NCBI RefSeq assembly: GCF_000348985.1
Contig: NC_035922.1
Coordinates: 509,604 to 573,603, forward strand
Length of the DNA: 64,000 nucleotides
Source of the DNA: Huiozyma naganishii CBS 8797
Taxonomy: Eukaryota; Ascomycota; Saccharomycetes; Saccharomycetales; Saccharomycetaceae
Reading direction: 5' to 3'
The translations under genes and the position numbers were made by a program. Below the pieces are notes generated by a model, which searched no databases, was not told where the DNA came from, and saw nothing but the letters and a program-made list of their open reading frames with translations. Positions 26,961-37,361 of the stretch are shown one piece after another (position 1 is the first letter of the stretch; each line of letters opens with the position of its first letter).

Positions 26961-28089
26961 TATGGTGTATCGATCAGCTCACGCTCTCATGACAGTGGCA
27001 TGCGACATGAGAGAGCTGGGGGGTAAACCCAACGCAACGCTGCAATGCGACACCTCTGCGGTATATCTTATTCGCATCTTTATAACAATTGTGGCGTGTT
27101 GCAACAGCGCCTACCAAAGCGGAAAACGCACGCACACACAACGAAATCGAGCAACAGGTGACAGAGAAAGTTGAGAAAAATAAACTCATGCAACAACAAA
27201 CACCAATGAAAAATCGCAATTGTCGTCACTCTTTCCCCTGCACTACGTGATATACTACGTGGATAATCACTAGGAAGTATACAAGAGAGCAAGAAATGGG
27301 GAACGCACCAAGAAGTGAATCTACTTGTGAGCGTGTCCCTGTCAACAGGTTAAAAAAAGAGATACAGTGGCCGAAACAGAGGGAGGGAAGTATCTTTAGT
27401 CAGTGGAATCAACGAAGCGGCAGCGTAGCATACTCTGTGTATAAGCAAGCAGAGTCGAGCCCTGGCACCTCATCTTATTCTCGGTACAAATCCTGCAGTC
27501 CCCTCCAGTTCCAGATCTCGAGACGTCACAAGCCATCACGTGCCCGCACCCGCCGCCCCTAAAAACAAAACAGGGGACCGGGACCCGCGATTGCCATGAC
27601 AAATTCCCGTTTGCTGCGTTTGCCGGAGGTCTCGACGGGGCGGCAGCGAGCAGCGTGACAGCTGTCACTGACAAATGCCCGAAACGGAGCAGCAGCAGCG
27701 TGAGCAGTGACAAATAGCCGCCCTTGTTCTGGGTCCGCTGCCCCCGCTCCCCGCTGTGCCCCCCTTCTTCCCTGTGTTGGGGTAAAAAGCAGCGGCAGGC
27801 GGCGGGGCGGCGAGGCGGCGCGGGTTTGCCGGAAATAAGAGGAGGGCCGCGGTTGTAGATTTCTGGAACCCTTTATTTTCTGCTGTTGGCTGTTGTTGGT
27901 TCTCGTGGCGGCTGTTGCATTGGTAAGCAGCGCTTTCCTCCAAGAGTGTTGGAGAGGGGGCGCGGGGATCTATCTGCGGGACTGGCGTATATAAATGGGG
28001 GTTGTGTCTGTGTTCGTTGGGGGGAGGGTATGTTCTCGTGGTTCCCTCTCGTGTGGTAGAAAGTACCCCCAACACAACAACAAGACAAG
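26961..28089. promoter_or_regulatory. Divergent MNN9-like / CTA1 promoter with stress response elements
   Basis: 1,129 bp, GC-rich. STRE cores (AGGGG/CCCCT, bound by Msn2/Msn4 in yeast) are at 27556-27560, 27572-27576, 27761-27765 and 27955-27959. A TATA box TATATAAA is at 27988-27995, 95 bp before the CTA1 ATG. Stress induction of the catalase gene fits; it is inferred from motifs only. Short open frames here show no family features. Confidence 0.6.
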
Positions 28090-29622
28090 ATGTCTGCAGA
28101 GGATAAGACTAATACGGCTGAGGTGAGAGAGGACAGGGTGGTCACTAACTCCAACGGGATCCCCATGAACGATCCCTTTGCCACGCAGCGGATCGGGGAA
28201 CATGGGCCCCTGTTGATGCAGGATTCTAATTTGATTGAGTCCCTGGCGCATTTCAACAGGGAGAGAGTCCCCGAGAGGAACCCACACGCTCATGGGAGCG
28301 GTGCGTTTGGGTATTTTGAAGTGACCGACGATATCACGGATATCTGTGGGTCCGCCATGTTCGACACCATTGGGAAGCGGACGAGGTGTTTGACCAGGTT
28401 CTCCACGGTGGGTGGGGAGAAAGGCTCTGCCGACACGGCAAGAGACCCTAGAGGGTTTGCCACCAAGTTTTACACGGAGGAGGGGAACTTGGACTGGGTG
28501 TACAACAACACTCCGGTCTTCTTCATTAGAGACCCCTCGAAATTCCCCCATTTCATTCACACCCAGAAGAGGAACCCACGGACTAACCTGAAGGACGCAA
28601 ACATGTTCTGGGATTTCTTGACTACTCCGGAGAACCAAGTCGCTATCCACCAGGTGACTATCCTGTTCTCGGATAGGGGCACGCCAGCATCCTTTAGAAA
28701 GATGAACGGGTACTCCGGCCACACTTACAAGTGGTCAAACAAGAAGGGCGACTGGCACTACGTGCAAGTCCACATTATCTCGGACCAAGGGATCGAGAAT
28801 TTCACCAACGAGGAGGCCATCGAAATGGCAGGTAAGAACCCAGACTACTGTACAGAGGACCTCGCGAACGCCATCGAAAGGGGCGATGCGCCCTCCTGGA
28901 CAGTGTCCGTCCAGGTAATGACAGAGGAACAAGCCAAGAAACTGCCCTTCTCAGTGTTCGACCTGACAAAAGTCTGGTCGCACAAGGACTTCCCACTGCG
29001 TCGTATCGGCAAGCTCGTGCTGAACGAAAACCCGCAGAATTTCTTCGCACAGATAGAACAGGCCGCGTTCGCACCAAGTAACACGGTGCCCTACCAGGAG
29101 GCCAGTGCGGACCCAGTCCTACAGTCCAGACTGTTCGCATACGCGGACGCTCATCGGTACAGAATCGGGCCCAACTACAACCAGGTGCCCGTCAACTGCC
29201 CCTACGCGTCCAAGTTCTTCACCCCGGTCATGCGCGACGGGCCCATGAACGTCGACGGGAACTTCGGGTCCGAACCAAACTACTACTCGACAAACTGCAA
29301 GTACCAGTTCATCCAACAGGACAGACCCATCCAACAACACCAGGAGGTCTGGCAGGGGCCGGCGATCCCATACCATTGGGCCACCTCTGCGGGGGACATC
29401 GACTACGTGCAACCAAGAGCTCTGTACCAGAAAGTGCTTGCTAAGCAACCGGGCGCACAGGAGAGACTGGCACACAACGTCGGGGTGCACGTCGCGAACG
29501 CGTGCTCGGGGATCCAGGAACGGGTCTTCGAGATGTTCTCTAGAGTTGACCCACAGCTGGGGAACAGGATCAGAGAGATCGCTACTGAGAAGACCACCGA
29601 GAACAAAATGAACAAGTTGTGA
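28090..29622 (+). CDS. CTA1: Catalase A, probably peroxisomal
   Basis: Haem catalase that breaks down hydrogen peroxide. The product is 510 aa (515 in yeast Cta1) and follows Cta1 more closely than Ctt1. The distal haem His is H66 (NPHAHGSGAFGYFEV), the Asn is N140 (VYNNTPVFFIRDP), and the proximal Tyr lies in RLFAYADAHRYRIGP. The C-terminus is Asn-Lys-Leu, a non-canonical but plausible PTS1; yeast Cta1 ends Ser-Lys-Phe. It sits 173 bp upstream of RMD5, matching YDR256C-YDR255C. Confidence 0.96.
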   Translation: MSAEDKTNTAEVREDRVVTNSNGIPMNDPFATQRIGEHGPLLMQDSNLIESLAHFNRERVPERNPHAHGSGAFGYFEVTDDITDICGSAMFDTIGKRTRCLTRFSTVGGEKGSADTARDPRGFATKFYTEEGNLDWVYNNTPVFFIRDPSKFPHFIHTQKRNPRTNLKDANMFWDFLTTPENQVAIHQVTILFSDRGTPASFRKMNGYSGHTYKWSNKKGDWHYVQVHIISDQGIENFTNEEAIEMAGKNPDYCTEDLANAIERGDAPSWTVSVQVMTEEQAKKLPFSVFDLTKVWSHKDFPLRRIGKLVLNENPQNFFAQIEQAAFAPSNTVPYQEASADPVLQSRLFAYADAHRYRIGPNYNQVPVNCPYASKFFTPVMRDGPMNVDGNFGSEPNYYSTNCKYQFIQQDRPIQQHQEVWQGPAIPYHWATSAGDIDYVQPRALYQKVLAKQPGAQERLAHNVGVHVANACSGIQERVFEMFSRVDPQLGNRIREIATEKTTENKMNKL

Positions 29623-29795
29623 TCCCAAAGTATTTATTACCCGTTACTTTTCTCATACATCTATCCTTCTAAAGTATATATTTATGTCCTTATTTATGTC
29701 TAATCGTTATTTTCGATGAGTTCAAAAATAAAACAGAAAGGGGAGAAGAACTTCTAACACTTTCCCCCTTGAATCCCCCCAGGTGCCAACGAGGC

Positions 29796-31025
29796 ATGGC
29801 TAAGTTACTGGGTAAATTGGAGGCAGAGTTCGAGAAACTGACGGGCGGGCATGAGGCAGGCGGGTCCGGCCTGCGCCAAACACTCAGCGACACGCAGGAT
29901 TTGAAACAACAACTGCGGAAACTCAAGGCACACCTCAACAAGAACATCCAGGAACGTGAGGGGTCGCCACAGGACAACAAACTCATGAAGAAGAGGGCAG
30001 TTATACAGGACAAAGTTAACAAGTGTTACAAAGTGTGGGACCACGCTGTCAAGAGACAGGGGAAGGCAGTGGGGCTACGGTACGCTTGCTTTAGGAAGGA
30101 TGCACTCGCACAACTCAAGGGCGCGCCGCTCGAGGAGATATACCAGCACAAGATTGCTCCAGCGAACAGAGCGTTCGTGGATAGGGCCATCGGGTTCCAT
30201 ATCTCGAGGTACAACGTCGGGGACTTACCCCTCGATGAGGGGGCCAATATCGTGCAGTACTTGGAGACCGCGTATAGAGTGGATAGGGCCGCCTCGGAGA
30301 GGCTCGCGCCCATGGGTCGCATGATCCATGATTTGAGAAGGCATGAGTTTGATAGTTGCGCCGCGTGGGCAAGCGACCACGGGGACAGCGTGACCCCGAG
30401 GTTGCAGTTCGAACTGTTTATATTGAAGGCGTTGCAGATGGTGAAAGTGAGTGGAACAACGCACACTGTCAAGTACTTGATTGATAACGTGCCGCAAAAC
30501 CTTATCACGTACAGCGAGGACTCCACGTACAAGGACGTCTCTGCGGCACTGCTGGCGAAGATGGTCCTCGGACACGAACTGCCCGATATCGACGCAATCA
30601 TACAAGAGAGACTGCAGTCGTGCATCCGGATCTTCACGCACGAGTTCTGCGCTCAAAATAGCCTGCCCTTCGACTCCCCCTTGTTCCTCACCGTCCTCAG
30701 CGGGATCATCTCACTCCAGTATTTTATCAAATACAACCAAATTAGAGCAGCGTCACACGTAGGTTGGACCACCAGGGACGAACTACCCTTCGACGTCGAG
30801 CTGCCAGATTTCTTGTCCCATTTCCACCCGATATTCATCTGCCCAGTGTTAAAGGAGGAGACGACAAGCGAAAACCCACCGTACTCCCTGTCCTGCCATC
30901 ATATCATATCCAAAAAGGCACTGGACAGACTTTCGAAGAATGGGAACTTATCATTCAAGTGCCCTTATTGTCCCGTACACACAACAATGATAAAGACCAA
31001 GAGAGTCAATTTTGTCATATTATAA
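29796..31025 (+). CDS. RMD5: GID/CTLH E3 ubiquitin ligase subunit Rmd5 (Gid2)
   Basis: RING subunit of the GID complex, which in yeast degrades gluconeogenic enzymes on return to glucose. The start at 29796 (MAKLLGKLEAEFEKL) matches the yeast N-terminus; the product is 409 aa (421 in S. cerevisiae). LisH/CTLH/CRA-type helical regions span about 130-320. The C-terminal degenerate RING begins FICPVLKEETTSENPPYSL and ends KCPYCPVHTT. The final residues KRVNFVIL match the family tail. Confidence 0.95.
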   Translation: MAKLLGKLEAEFEKLTGGHEAGGSGLRQTLSDTQDLKQQLRKLKAHLNKNIQEREGSPQDNKLMKKRAVIQDKVNKCYKVWDHAVKRQGKAVGLRYACFRKDALAQLKGAPLEEIYQHKIAPANRAFVDRAIGFHISRYNVGDLPLDEGANIVQYLETAYRVDRAASERLAPMGRMIHDLRRHEFDSCAAWASDHGDSVTPRLQFELFILKALQMVKVSGTTHTVKYLIDNVPQNLITYSEDSTYKDVSAALLAKMVLGHELPDIDAIIQERLQSCIRIFTHEFCAQNSLPFDSPLFLTVLSGIISLQYFIKYNQIRAASHVGWTTRDELPFDVELPDFLSHFHPIFICPVLKEETTSENPPYSLSCHHIISKKALDRLSKNGNLSFKCPYCPVHTTMIKTKRVNFVIL

Positions 31026-31087
31026 GCAGCAGACGTTCCCCTACCCGTTCTCTCGTTTATGTAAATCCAGATATACGTAGCAGGACC

Positions 31088-32272
31088 CTATAGCAAGTTT
31101 TTCTTACTCACCTTCTTGATAAAGTTCCCATGTGCGTCTACTGTGCCAGAATGGTTCCCGTTCTCGCCAGCAAGCCACCCTGGCACTTTATCGATGTCGA
31201 CCAGCCGTTTATCACATAGCTTATGCAACCCTGCAAAGATATCTGTCCCCTTGAATTTGAACTTGACAGTGACTTCACCTGGGGAGGACTGGGCCTCACG
31301 GGTCACCTCATCCTGAAAGACAAATGTGGCCCTCTCTACAGGCACCAACGATTCGTACACATGGCGGCCCTGGTGACAAGAGGTACTGCCCTTAAACTTC
31401 AACATACTCTTGGATTGTATGTCGGTGGGATCCACCATCTGTCCAACAATGCTCCGATGGACTCCCGTGTTCCCCAAGGGTGACACATCCGTCTCGCCCT
31501 TGGCGTAGGGGACCCACCTCCCCATCGCCTCGCTGAACCGAGTCGCACCACATACGAGAAACATTTTCTCTATCGATCGGACTGGTTCCAGCTCGTTATC
31601 ATGCAAATGTATCACCGTTCTGGTAGAGAGAGCACGCTTGACAGCTTGCTGTATCAAAGTTGCGTATACTCCCGTTTCAGCGGTGTGTATTATGATGGGG
31701 ACTTCGCTGTCCTCCATGAACGCTACGTAGTACGTTTGAATCGCAACAAGCTTGTCACTATGCTGGTTCTCCCCTGAGCTGGCGACGGGTCTATCGAACA
31801 ACTGCACCCTGTAGCACATCAGCGGGAGGTTGTTGTGACGGAATTGGTATATGTGCGTGTAATGGTGCTTTGTCAAAGTCTCGTACAGTACGTTCACAAA
31901 TGCATCCCTGTCTACATGTGGGTGTGTTCGCTCGTGCTTTGATTTGTATATAGTCTTTGAATGCCAACGGTAATGGAATGAGTGTTGCTGCACGATGCAG
32001 CTGTCCAATTGACTCAATTGGTACACGTTTAGTCCGTCGGGCCAGTACTTCGCCAGCAGCCTCTGAGTGACTACCTTCCTGTTGTATTTCATCATGACGA
32101 ACTCGTGCAGGTCATCTTCCAGGTGTTCCGCAGAGAGCCGTCTCCTAGCGAATCCGAACTTTCTACACCATTTCCGAGCCAATCTTACTAATGTGGCCAG
32201 AGGCAACCGGCGCATTTGAGTGAGCTCATAATTTTTTCCCATATAGGGGACATACGCATCGTCGAGTTCCAT
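31088..32272 (-). CDS. CHL4: Kinetochore protein Chl4 (CENP-N homologue)
   Basis: Inner-kinetochore subunit of the Ctf19 complex (CCAN). The start at 32272 (MELDDAYVP) is the first ATG of the frame and aligns with yeast Chl4 near its N-terminus. The product is 394 aa (458 in S. cerevisiae), the difference lying mainly in variable loops. Diagnostic blocks are YWPDGLNVYQLSQLD, VKFKFKGTDIFAGLHKLCDK and VDIDKVPGWLAGENG. It is convergent with RMD5 (62 bp apart) and diverges from MET32. Confidence 0.93.
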   Translation of the reverse strand: MELDDAYVPYMGKNYELTQMRRLPLATLVRLARKWCRKFGFARRRLSAEHLEDDLHEFVMMKYNRKVVTQRLLAKYWPDGLNVYQLSQLDSCIVQQHSFHYRWHSKTIYKSKHERTHPHVDRDAFVNVLYETLTKHHYTHIYQFRHNNLPLMCYRVQLFDRPVASSGENQHSDKLVAIQTYYVAFMEDSEVPIIIHTAETGVYATLIQQAVKRALSTRTVIHLHDNELEPVRSIEKMFLVCGATRFSEAMGRWVPYAKGETDVSPLGNTGVHRSIVGQMVDPTDIQSKSMLKFKGSTSCHQGRHVYESLVPVERATFVFQDEVTREAQSSPGEVTVKFKFKGTDIFAGLHKLCDKRLVDIDKVPGWLAGENGNHSGTVDAHGNFIKKVSKKNLL

Positions 32273-33168
32273 TCGGGAGTCTAAACACACCAACCACGGA
32301 AAACTGATACAGTACAGTACAGTGCGATGAGCTTCTCTCCTACCTTCCAGTTCCTTTATTTTTGTTTTCGATTGTTTTTTTTTCCACTTATTCTCTTTCG
32401 GAGATCACATAATCGAAGTAGAACGAAACACCGCCTACCACCAAGCTTTCACCCTCTGGCTAATACCTCTACACATGCTACAAAGTACAAGGCATCGCCA
32501 TGCGTTACAGAGAGGCCAGGCCAGGCCCACACAGCAACTTCAGGCACCAGCCGACATTCTCCGTTACTATCCGGTCGTTTCCTCCTGAGGGAAACTAAGC
32601 ACGCAGAGGGAAAAGTGTGAATGGAAGTCCATCAACTGCTCTGTGCTGCACGCCGTGTGTACCACTCCCATTGCCTCGTCTTCTCACACATTTCCGACGC
32701 CAAACTGGGAAATGTTCACAATTTGAGTCGCGGTGTTCCCACAGTTTTGGGCACTTTCGCATACTATTTGCCGTGTGTGTGTTGCCATACTTTTTTTGGC
32801 AAGAAGAGTTGCACACACATATTACACTGTGCTACATACAACAAGCCCGGAAGTGACTAACGTGGGACGTCGGACCCGGTTGTTGAGCCATCGTTGCGCT
32901 TCCCTCGGGTGGTGGACCCCGGCGGTCACAGTTGAGGTGAGGGCGAGAGGTCTCTCGACTTGTTTCTTTGTTTTCTTTCTCTCCAGAGGGGAGAGTTATG
33001 CGAGACTTGGCATTTATATAGCTTGCAGATTGCTTAGGAGCCTAGTAGCCTGTGTGAGTGTGTGTGTGGTACTGGAAAAGTCAAATTTGCAGTGTTGCTC
33101 TGTTATATTAAGTACGCTTGGTCTCTCTTTCTTTCCAGGGTCCCCTCCTGTAGTGCTGGCAGTCCGCG
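32273..33168. promoter_or_regulatory. Divergent CHL4 / MET32 promoter with a Met31/Met32-type site
   Basis: 896 bp. The minus strand carries AAACTGTGG at 32739-32747, the exact Met31/Met32 consensus, about 420 bp before MET32. A partial match (CACAGTT) lies near 32927. GT-rich repeats are present at 33054-33068. No gene is seen. Confidence 0.5.
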
Positions 33169-33912
33169 ATGAGTGTAGATTTAGATCTGCTATACGATGA
33201 CGCTAAGAAACTGACACTGGACCACCAAGAGCCTGGTGCTTTTGAGGAGTTTCGTGACGACAACCACTCAACCGACGCTACAAGAATGGCGAAACGGGAA
33301 GGTGACTACTACAGGAGGATTACTGACGCTATTTTAAACGTATCGAATAACGGTACTGACCCGAAATTGAGAGAACTGCTGAATAGACTCGGTGGAGTGG
33401 TCAACACGAAAACAGAGAATATTGCAACGCCTGTCAGAGTACAATCTGTTGATCCATCCCTACTGGACAGTAAATTCAAAGAACAGAATGGCATGCTGTT
33501 GAAACTGTTTACGGACGAAGTAGGCGGACATACAGATTCCTTGGGAGGTTATACAGGCCCAGAGAAGGAGAAATATGCATACAGAGGGGCAGACAGGTTA
33601 GATACGCAAACGCCATACAAATCGATCCCAAAATCTTATAAACCACAATCAAGCATAGATAGACCCTTTGTTTGTGCGAAATGCCACATGAATTTTCTGA
33701 GGTGCTCCGATCTGAGAAGACACGAGAAGATACATTTGCCCGTGCTCCCCAACATATGCTCGCAATGCGGCAAAGGGTTTGCAAGAAAGGACGCCCTGAA
33801 GAGACATGTTAACACACTTGCGTGTAAAAGAAACAAGAAGAAAATAGCTTCTCTAGTGAGCAACGAAAGTAACAGAACAAACAGTCATACCAGTTCAACC
33901 TCAAATAAATAA
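33169..33912 (+). CDS. MET32: Met31/Met32-type zinc-finger activator of sulfur metabolism genes
   Basis: DNA-binding partner that recruits Met4 to AAACTGTGG sites. The product is 247 aa (191 in yeast Met32). Two adjacent zinc fingers lie at about 168-219: CAKCHMNFLRCSDLRRHEKIH and CSQCGKGFARKDALKRHVNTL, the second of C2HC type ending in Cys. The inter-finger linker (LPVLPNI) is the family hallmark. Neighbours CHL4 and the beta-NAC gene match YDR254W-YDR252W. Confidence 0.93.
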   Translation: MSVDLDLLYDDAKKLTLDHQEPGAFEEFRDDNHSTDATRMAKREGDYYRRITDAILNVSNNGTDPKLRELLNRLGGVVNTKTENIATPVRVQSVDPSLLDSKFKEQNGMLLKLFTDEVGGHTDSLGGYTGPEKEKYAYRGADRLDTQTPYKSIPKSYKPQSSIDRPFVCAKCHMNFLRCSDLRRHEKIHLPVLPNICSQCGKGFARKDALKRHVNTLACKRNKKKIASLVSNESNRTNSHTSSTSNK

Positions 33913-34184
33913 TTAAATACCATACATTTTTATCCCTACGACGGGGGGTGGATGCAAAGAAACATTATAGTCTTCCTCACCCTCATCATCCCCTACAAGA
34001 CGGCCAACGTATATATATCATTTGTTCATCAACTCTCAAAATATGCATACAATGATATCAAATTAATATACTTCGAACGTGGATTATTATAACCGAGATG
34101 GATGTATATATATGTATATTCTCGTATATGTTTCGCATCAAGTTAGGTCTTCTTCTTTTGCTTCTGGATAAGTTACGACGTCAT

Positions 34185-34676
34185 CTATTCGACTTCGGCG
34201 TCAAAAGTTTGACCCTCAACCAATTCTGGGATGGCTTCGTCCTTCTTGGCCTCAGCACCTTCAGCGTTGGCAATGTCGCCACCCTTCTGCTGTTGAGCTT
34301 GCAATTGGGAGGCTAGCTGAGTCAAAGCTTGAATGGATTCAGGACCCATTTGAGAGATGATACCTGGGAACAACTCTTGCAAATTCTTCTCCTGTGGGAT
34401 ACCGTAGAAGACGGAAGTGTTGTGCTGTGGGGCAACTTGGACACCAACTCTGTTGAAATGCAAGACGTTACCGTCGTCCTTGAAAAAGTTGGCTTCGGCG
34501 ACGTTGTCAACAGTGACGGCGTTGAACTTAGCCAATTGAGCCTGCAATTTGGTGTCGTCCTTCTGAGCACCAGCAGTGGAAGAAGGCTTCTTCGCCAACT
34601 TTCTTCTGGTACCACCAACCTTGTTCTTGGCGGACAGTTTTTGCAACTTGGCTAGTTTTTCTTGATCGATTGGCAT
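34185..34676 (-). CDS. EGD1: Nascent polypeptide-associated complex, beta subunit
   Basis: Ribosome-bound chaperone subunit that forms NAC with Egd2. The start at 34676 ([13 protein letters not shown]) matches the family; the product is 163 aa. The ribosome-binding basic motif ([10 protein letters not shown]) and the NAC domain ([22 protein letters not shown]) are intact. Codon use is strongly biased, as in a highly expressed gene. By position it is the BTT1 locus (YDR252W), but the sequence looks like an ordinary EGD1; the ancestor of both would have sat beside MET31/32. Confidence 0.95.
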   Translation of the reverse strand: MPIDQEKLAKLQKLSAKNKVGGTRRKLAKKPSSTAGAQKDDTKLQAQLAKFNAVTVDNVAEANFFKDDGNVLHFNRVGVQVAPQHNTSVFYGIPQEKNLQELFPGIISQMGPESIQALTQLASQLQAQQQKGGDIANAEGAEAKKDEAIPELVEGQTFDAEVE

Positions 34677-35030
34677 GATTTCCTTGGTTGAATGTGTTCT
34701 GAGTTCCGAAAAAAGGACTGGAAAGGGATACCACCAGACAGTAACTACAATCAACTTCGCATTAAGAACAACGCCAGCGAACGCCGTCTGCTAAAACCTT
34801 GTGCAAAAACTGAAAAAATTTCAAAAAAACTGAAAAAAAAAAATTGTTTGCGTCGTCTCGTACGAGATTCCAGATCTTACCGTCGTGCAAGGTGACAGTT
34901 ATACGAATTCTGAGTATCTGTGGTAATATATACCAGGCTGGTCGTTTTATGTATCATAAATTACTATACTACAATTGCTCAAAGGGGGGCACCAAAATAG
35001 CATGGGTTTGTGTGACGGTTCGCTGCTCGT
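34677..35030. promoter_or_regulatory. EGD1 upstream region
   Basis: 354 bp between the PAM1 stop and the EGD1 start, with an A tract at 34833-34842. No gene is seen. Confidence 0.35.
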
Positions 35031-37361
35031 TCATTTCTTCTTGTCCTTCTTGCCAAATAAACTGAATTTCTTTTTCTTGGGTTTCTCCGTCGGTTCAGGC
35101 GCTTCAATGTCGGTAGAGATTGGTGCCGCTGGCTCAGATGGAGCTGGTGGGGCGGAACCAAATTCATGACTGATCGCAATAGGTGTCGCGCTGCCGCTCT
35201 GTTGCTGAGGCGTGTTTGTGACGGGACCATTGTCGCCGGCTGGTGCTGGAGCGTGTCCGAACTGGATGGGAGGGTTTGGCGTGCCTGAGTTATTTCTGCT
35301 CGAGTCAGGAGAGGTAGCTTGGAAGCCTACGCCGGCATCTGGGTTAGCAAATGTGGTGGGTTGAGGGAAATCCATCATTGTAGTCTGCCTCTGCTGTCTG
35401 TTTGACTCGTATGCTGTTGGCAATGAGCTTACACGTTTACCTGCGCCCATGTTACCATTCTGGTTGCCCATAGCATTGAAAGCTATACTCGAAGCATGCC
35501 CGATTCGTGGCAAATGGCTCTGTCTATTTTTCCGGCTCGTTGGTTTGATATGGTGAGATGCATATGATTGTTTGTGTGAAGCAGCCCCGAATTCAGAGGA
35601 ATCCAATGGCGGACTCAAGCCTGCTGTAATTGGGTCAACAAAGTTCGAAGAGGAGACAGGCAAATTTGGCGAAGAATGGTTCGACTTGTTTTGATACCCG
35701 GCGTTTGGAGGGACGTATTGCTTCGCGGCAACAGCCGGAGGGAAAACAGAAGCGTTATTTTGTGGCGGAGACACGGTTAGAGGATTCGAATTCGGGAAGT
35801 ATGGGACAGATTGTGATTGTTGCCGCGATGGCATTTGAGTGTATGCGGGCATCTGCTGCTGTCTGGTCGCTTTCTTTATCTCCAGCTCTCGTTCTAGCAG
35901 CTCTTGCTCCTTCTTCTTTATCTGTCTTTCCCGTTCCTCAAACGAGACATCCGCATCAGTGGAATCGTGGAAAACCTCATTACTGGATGTTGGCCCAATA
36001 TTCAAAGGAGCCGTATCTTCCGCTCTTGAGTTGTCCCTCATTTGTGTTTGGTTCAACTTAGCATCTCTCAACTGCCTCATCAAATCGTCGATTACGTCTT
36101 GTTGCTGATTGTTGAAGTTACTTCTTCTCAACTGATCATTTTCTCTTTCTAAATCAGTAATTCTGCTCATCAGTTTCTGTCTCAAGTCTTCGTTTTGGGT
36201 TTGCAGCGACAGATAGTTCCTTTCTAGGATGTCCTTCTCATCTTTCAATAAGCCATGTTTTTCCTTCAAAGCACTGTACATCTCTGACCTGACAAACCAG
36301 TCGGATTCACGTCTGTTAATCTTGTCGTACTGCATCATAACGGTATACAAGAATTCCAAGTAAGGAGTTTTGATATCACAATCGTCAGCCAATAGGATGG
36401 GCTGTAGCAACAAAAGATCCAAATCCAGTGACGGACCCTCTTCGATGAAGTGGTATAATAAGCCCGGGATATTATTTCCAGAATTGTTAGATTTCCAGGC
36501 CTCCAAAATATGGTCTTCATTTTCCATTTTCGGTTTCAGTCTTATGTTCATAGTCTTGGCAATAGTTAGAACTTCCGTGATCAAACCGGAGAGGAGAGGT
36601 TTAGCCAGGACCTGTTGTGGGAACTTGCTAACTTCCTTTTCCTCAAAGAGAATTAATAAGGGGTCAAGACACATTTTTGGAATGGCCATGGACCATTGTT
36701 CGGATAGAAATGCAACAGGTGAGTGATTACAAGAGGAGACTTTATCGTTAACAAAAACAGAACGGAAAATAGTTTCTAGAACGTTCATACTACTAGCAAT
36801 GTCGTCAGGGTAGTTGGTTGTCTTGCTATTCTGGCCTATGAAGATCGTTTGGGATTCGCTGGAGTTCCCATATTGTTGGTAGTTGTTTGGACCCAGTTCA
36901 CGTACATCATATGTTGTTAATATACTGAATACATTGCCATTGAACGTCTCTGAGGCAAACACTTTATCACTTTCAATGAATTGTTCTAATGATAGAAACC
37001 CAGTACTCTCAATTAAGATATTAGTGTTTGAACCGATCAACTGTCCAAGTTCGGTGGGCAGTGTTGACAATTCCCTCAAAGACGAAGCACTCAAAATAAT
37101 CAAGTCCAATTGCAATGCATGAGGCGAGCCTGTCAGTTCCTGTAATGCCTCAACCAGATTACTTATAGAGGTAAAATGGTTATCAATTTCGTACTGAGCC
37201 GTCCCGTATGCAAATGTATCCATTTTGAATACGTTGGACTTCAAGTTGCTGACATGATACAATTCTATGTCTTTGTTTTCTTGAAATCTGGAGGTGTACA
37301 GTTGAACGTTCGGGTTGTTGCCAACTATCAGAACTTTGTTTATGTCCGGAGGAGACGTCAT
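35031..37361 (-). CDS. PAM1: Pam1/Svl3-family protein
   Basis: Bud- and cell-cortex-associated protein of unclear biochemical role; PAM1 was found as a suppressor of PP2A loss. The start at 37361 (MTSPPDINKVLIVGNNPNV) is preferred over an upstream basic extension. The product is 776 aa (830 in yeast Pam1). The N-terminal half (about 1-370) resembles a Rossmann-type ketopantoate-reductase-like fold but the glycine motif is degenerate (GNNPNV). A coiled coil with heptads lies at about 375-520, followed by a Gln/Asn/Pro-rich disordered region and a basic tail (KKKKFSLFGKKDKKK) that could bind membranes. The position matches YDR251W. Confidence 0.88.
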   Translation of the reverse strand: MTSPPDINKVLIVGNNPNVQLYTSRFQENKDIELYHVSNLKSNVFKMDTFAYGTAQYEIDNHFTSISNLVEALQELTGSPHALQLDLIILSASSLRELSTLPTELGQLIGSNTNILIESTGFLSLEQFIESDKVFASETFNGNVFSILTTYDVRELGPNNYQQYGNSSESQTIFIGQNSKTTNYPDDIASSMNVLETIFRSVFVNDKVSSCNHSPVAFLSEQWSMAIPKMCLDPLLILFEEKEVSKFPQQVLAKPLLSGLITEVLTIAKTMNIRLKPKMENEDHILEAWKSNNSGNNIPGLLYHFIEEGPSLDLDLLLLQPILLADDCDIKTPYLEFLYTVMMQYDKINRRESDWFVRSEMYSALKEKHGLLKDEKDILERNYLSLQTQNEDLRQKLMSRITDLERENDQLRRSNFNNQQQDVIDDLMRQLRDAKLNQTQMRDNSRAEDTAPLNIGPTSSNEVFHDSTDADVSFEERERQIKKKEQELLERELEIKKATRQQQMPAYTQMPSRQQSQSVPYFPNSNPLTVSPPQNNASVFPPAVAAKQYVPPNAGYQNKSNHSSPNLPVSSSNFVDPITAGLSPPLDSSEFGAASHKQSYASHHIKPTSRKNRQSHLPRIGHASSIAFNAMGNQNGNMGAGKRVSSLPTAYESNRQQRQTTMMDFPQPTTFANPDAGVGFQATSPDSSRNNSGTPNPPIQFGHAPAPAGDNGPVTNTPQQQSGSATPIAISHEFGSAPPAPSEPAAPISTDIEAPEPTEKPKKKKFSLFGKKDKKK

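Noticed and set aside
27296..27562. 88-codon open frame in the CTA1 promoter
   Set aside because: Overlaps STRE motifs, is unrelated to any family I know and has shadow frames on both strands.
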